Positions 62,801 through 64,000 of a stretch of 64,000 bases of DNA are shown here, piece after piece. The notes under the pieces were generated by a model. The model did no database searches. It saw nothing but the letters and a program-made list of their open reading frames with translations, and was not told the origin of the DNA. Origin of the DNA: SCBR16-9 sp964537975. GTDB lineage: Bacteria; Hydrogenedentota; Hydrogenedentia; Hydrogenedentales; SCBR16-9. The stretch lies in assembly GCA_964537975.1 (NCBI GenBank), contig CAZIDP010000020.1, positions 1 through 64,000 on the forward strand, read 5' to 3'. The translations under genes and the position numbers were made by a program. Positions within the stretch are counted from its first letter, which is position 1; every line of letters starts with the position of its first letter.

Positions 62801-64000
62801 GCCGCCACGGGCCGACCAGAAACTGATGATCCGTTCATTGCCCAGCAGGCGATGATCGGACGGTCCACCACGGAACTTCCAGTTCAAACTGCCTGACGCG
62901 GCGTCAACGCAATACAAATGGCCATCATCCGAAATAAAGTAGACCTTGTCTTCCCAGGCGACAGGCGCAAGACGCACCGGGCCATCTGTGTAAAAGCGCC
63001 ACAATTCTTGGCCATCCGCTGTATGGTAGGCGGTGACACTGTCCGTCACATTGGAGGGTACGTAAATCTGATCGCCGAGTACAACAGGTGAATAAGAAAT
63101 ATCGAAATCCAGTTTGCCCCGGTGGTCCCACTGATGCCGCCAGGCCCTTTGGGGCTCGGGCAAGGTACGTACCCAGGCCAGACCCAAATCATCGGACAAA
63201 ACAACGGGAGTCTTTCCACTGCGAGCTGCGTCATATTGCCACATCGGCCAGTCCTCATAGGCAATGTATAGCGATGCCAGGGAGGAGGAATAGGTCATCC
63301 CCGAAGCAACGTCTGTGGCGATAACCTGGTACGCGCCTGCGTGCGCGTCGGTGACTTCAGGTAGGGTGTAGACATTTTCAGTGCTTGCGCTGTACCCCGG
63401 AATTTCTTCGCCATTAAAATACCAGGTGTAGGTAAGGTTTCGTTGCGTGTTCCAGAGTTCTACGGGACCTACGGTGACCGGCCTTCCTTTGGGAGCAGGT
63501 ATATCTGTCAGGTCCGTCAGGAAAGACAAGGGCACCCACCGGGCACCCACGATGACACCATCATGCTGGCCCGCAGCCAAATCTTTGATAAGGTTATCGT
63601 CACTATTATCGAAATCCCAATAGGCGGCAAGACCGGGCGTATCCACATCCAGCTTTTCGTTCATATCTTCCAGCGCTTCCGATTGGGTTCGAGCAATGCG
63701 CCAGAACCGCATCTCGGCAATGTCACCGTTAAACGGGAAGTGATCGGGATGCGAAGACAGGTGAAGTGGGCCCGAGGGATTGGTTTCTCCCGGAGCAGGT
63801 GTCACAGTTGCTTCATGCCAGGCGTCCTGTTGCTTGTCATACACCCGCAAGGTTTGCGTGTTCGCGTCACGGTCCAGCACTGCCTGTACAAACACCCAAC
63901 GCCCTTTGATGTCGGCGATGTGTGCGTCTGAATGCGTATCTGTGCGCTGACCATCACTGGCAATCACAAAATTCCAGCCAGCTCCTACATTCTGGCCAAC
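59831..64000 (-). CDS. PQQ-propeller / methyltransferase-like / malectin-like protein with LamG and Ig segments, partial
   Basis: The frame is open through the right edge (VGQNVGAGWNFVIASDG), so the true start lies outside; at least 1389 residues are in the window. The visible N-terminus is a LamG/concanavalin-like lectin region (LRVYDKQQDAWHEATV, HLSSHPDHFPFNGDIAEMRFW, DTPGLAAYWDFDN), followed by an Ig-like domain (YTWYFNGEEIPGYSAST, DAHAGAYQVIATD). Then the same plan as its neighbour: propeller blades (WPMWQYDAARSGKTP, GQELWRFYTDGPV), a Rossmann-like insert (EGYALMLGAGSGDLLIELL, HIVVVEPDATRVRAL), further blades, the cysteine region (YGCNSHN, FRSGCTNNMVVADG, TRTCTCSYQHQTSLALIHMP) and a malectin-like tail. 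The high similarity shows a tandem duplication. First known gene of the operon. Confidence 0.8.
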   Translation of the reverse strand, partial: VGQNVGAGWNFVIASDGQRTDTHSDAHIADIKGRWVFVQAVLDRDANTQTLRVYDKQQDAWHEATVTPAPGETNPSGPLHLSSHPDHFPFNGDIAEMRFWRIARTQSEALEDMNEKLDVDTPGLAAYWDFDNSDDNLIKDLAAGQHDGVIVGARWVPLSFLTDLTDIPAPKGRPVTVGPVELWNTQRNLTYTWYFNGEEIPGYSASTENVYTLPEVTDAHAGAYQVIATDVASGMTYSSSLASLYIAYEDWPMWQYDAARSGKTPVVLSDDLGLAWVRTLPEPQRAWRHQWDHRGKLDFDISYSPVVLGDQIYVPSNVTDSVTAYHTADGQELWRFYTDGPVRLAPVAWEDKVYFISDDGHLYCVDAASGSLNWKFRGGPSDHRLLGNERIISFWSARGGPVIKDGTVYFAAGIWPMHGVFIYALNAETGDVVWVNDTTSSAYVQLPHDGATGVGSIAPQGYIAASDEVLIVAGGRTPPATLDRHTGEVLEMSLRAKPQGGYAVNIDGIGRAENTMLSQQVEKQKHQIDGEVFEALVAHDRLYVTTTSGRLYCFAPDSDTPVRHDLSPTRLSPRTAQWAETAQSLVDELGEIEGYALMLGAGSGDLLIELLLRSELHIVVVEPDATRVRALRDELADAGVYGWRVAVIEDEPAAFKVQPYLFSLLVSEDSTAAGISAEASALAYILERLRPYGGIAYLGADDDKLTQLADAARAADVDRVRVELRHEYIFAQREGPLTGAGHWTHQYADASNTNFSPDNRTKTPLGILWFGGPCNSDILPRHGHGPIPQVIAGKVILPGNDTVSARCVYTGREMWQQTFPGLGHPFTDLELEEQFESGQEVFMHNADGIGANQLGSPFVSLPDGIYVRYMTRIYRLSTETGEVMAEFQLPVAPELEGKPDWGHLSIQGDVIITTVEPQVFEGEGNYTTVFETMADIKGRGWEGTSSRRLIALDRHSGEVLWIREAQTGFRHNAIVSGANCLYLIDRLSDSVLEHLQRRGEEPGNALLLALDLLTGDTLWTNPTGVFGTWLGYSSEYDILIQGGRPGGLRMLQDEPGDRISAFNGNTGEPLWENPALTSYWGPLAIRKDEIYMAPAARSGIGYALNLLSGERKMRTQELTGESASWAYNRRYGCNSHNLSEHLITFRSGAAAYFDLEHDTGTGFFGGFRSGCTNNMVVADGVLNAPDYTRTCTCSYQHQTSLALIHMPDMPGIESWALYDGALPDPLGYGINFGAPGRRIDHTSGRIWHDLPGNHRRHASAILESEGSIDWVAASAIEITEVDQDSLTLYDLLTTNYTVRLHFAEHDTSVTSGQRVFDIVVNDEVVYQDFDIYAETGSAFLPVVKEFYVDSGTTMTVALRKASNAELYPIISGIELIANSGDIAVAKKFE

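Overview
The window suggests a free-living, Gram-negative-type heterotroph with many secreted enzymes, of intermediate GC. The signs are several lipoboxes, a Tat-type signal, outer-membrane-type barrel proteins, many polysaccharide-active enzymes, two DUF1559-type pilin-like proteins (N-terminal methylation signal plus a C-terminal H-x9-DG-like motif) and large PQQ-propeller/malectin proteins. This combination is typical of Planctomycetes, Lentisphaerae and Candidatus Hydrogenedentes. Hydrogenedentes or a PVC relative is my best guess, but no rRNA or phylogenetic marker was tested. No insertion sequence, prophage, CRISPR array or rRNA operon was seen.

Layout. 0.2-9.5 kb: GH99-like lipoprotein, heparinase II/III-like protein, a Pro/Thr-rich unknown, tRNA-Ser, an Ig-domain surface protein, a sulfatase and a short NagA-type deacetylase. 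9.8-13.3 kb: a TPR/Ig/CsgG-type lipoprotein overlapping an outer-membrane barrel gene. 13.4-18.4 kb: PRC-barrel protein, then rel and uvrB as a tight pair. 18.5-28.8 kb: GH5-type hydrolase, Tat-exported Gfo/Idh/MocA oxidoreductase, metallophosphoesterase, nitroreductase, a hybrid sensor kinase co-oriented with a GH127 enzyme, and a histidine phosphatase. 29.0-31.6 kb: an overlapping VTC-domain / DUF4956 / HlyD operon. 32.0-38.2 kb: a carbohydrate operon (GH99-like, DUF4038-type, very large lipoprotein). 38.4-44.3 kb: sucA-sucB-lpdA with a terminator. 44.4-50.1 kb: SnoaL-like protein, tRNA-Gln, tRNA-Glu, a 46-residue membrane peptide, a ceramidase-like protein, a pilin-like protein and a LarA-like protein that seems to start at a non-AUG codon.

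50.4-64.0 kb is the most unusual part. It is a run of eight genes, all on the minus strand and closely spaced. In transcription order: two tandem giant PQQ-propeller proteins, each with a methyltransferase-like Rossmann segment inserted in the propeller, a conserved cysteine region and a malectin-like end; an FtsX/MacB-type permease and its ATPase; an exported protein with a GPCSC motif; a membrane-anchored ModA-like binding protein; a methyltransferase-fold protein with a signal peptide; and a DUF1559 pilin-like protein. I read this as a candidate undescribed cell-envelope system. Its substrate and chemistry cannot be told from the sequence.

Together, the accessory genes suggest degradation of sulfated or amino-sugar-containing glycans outside the cell. 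They sit among core metabolic and stress genes (2-oxoglutarate dehydrogenase, Rel, UvrB). Several start sites were moved from the longest possible frame to a start preceded by a good Shine-Dalgarno sequence; each case is stated in its entry.
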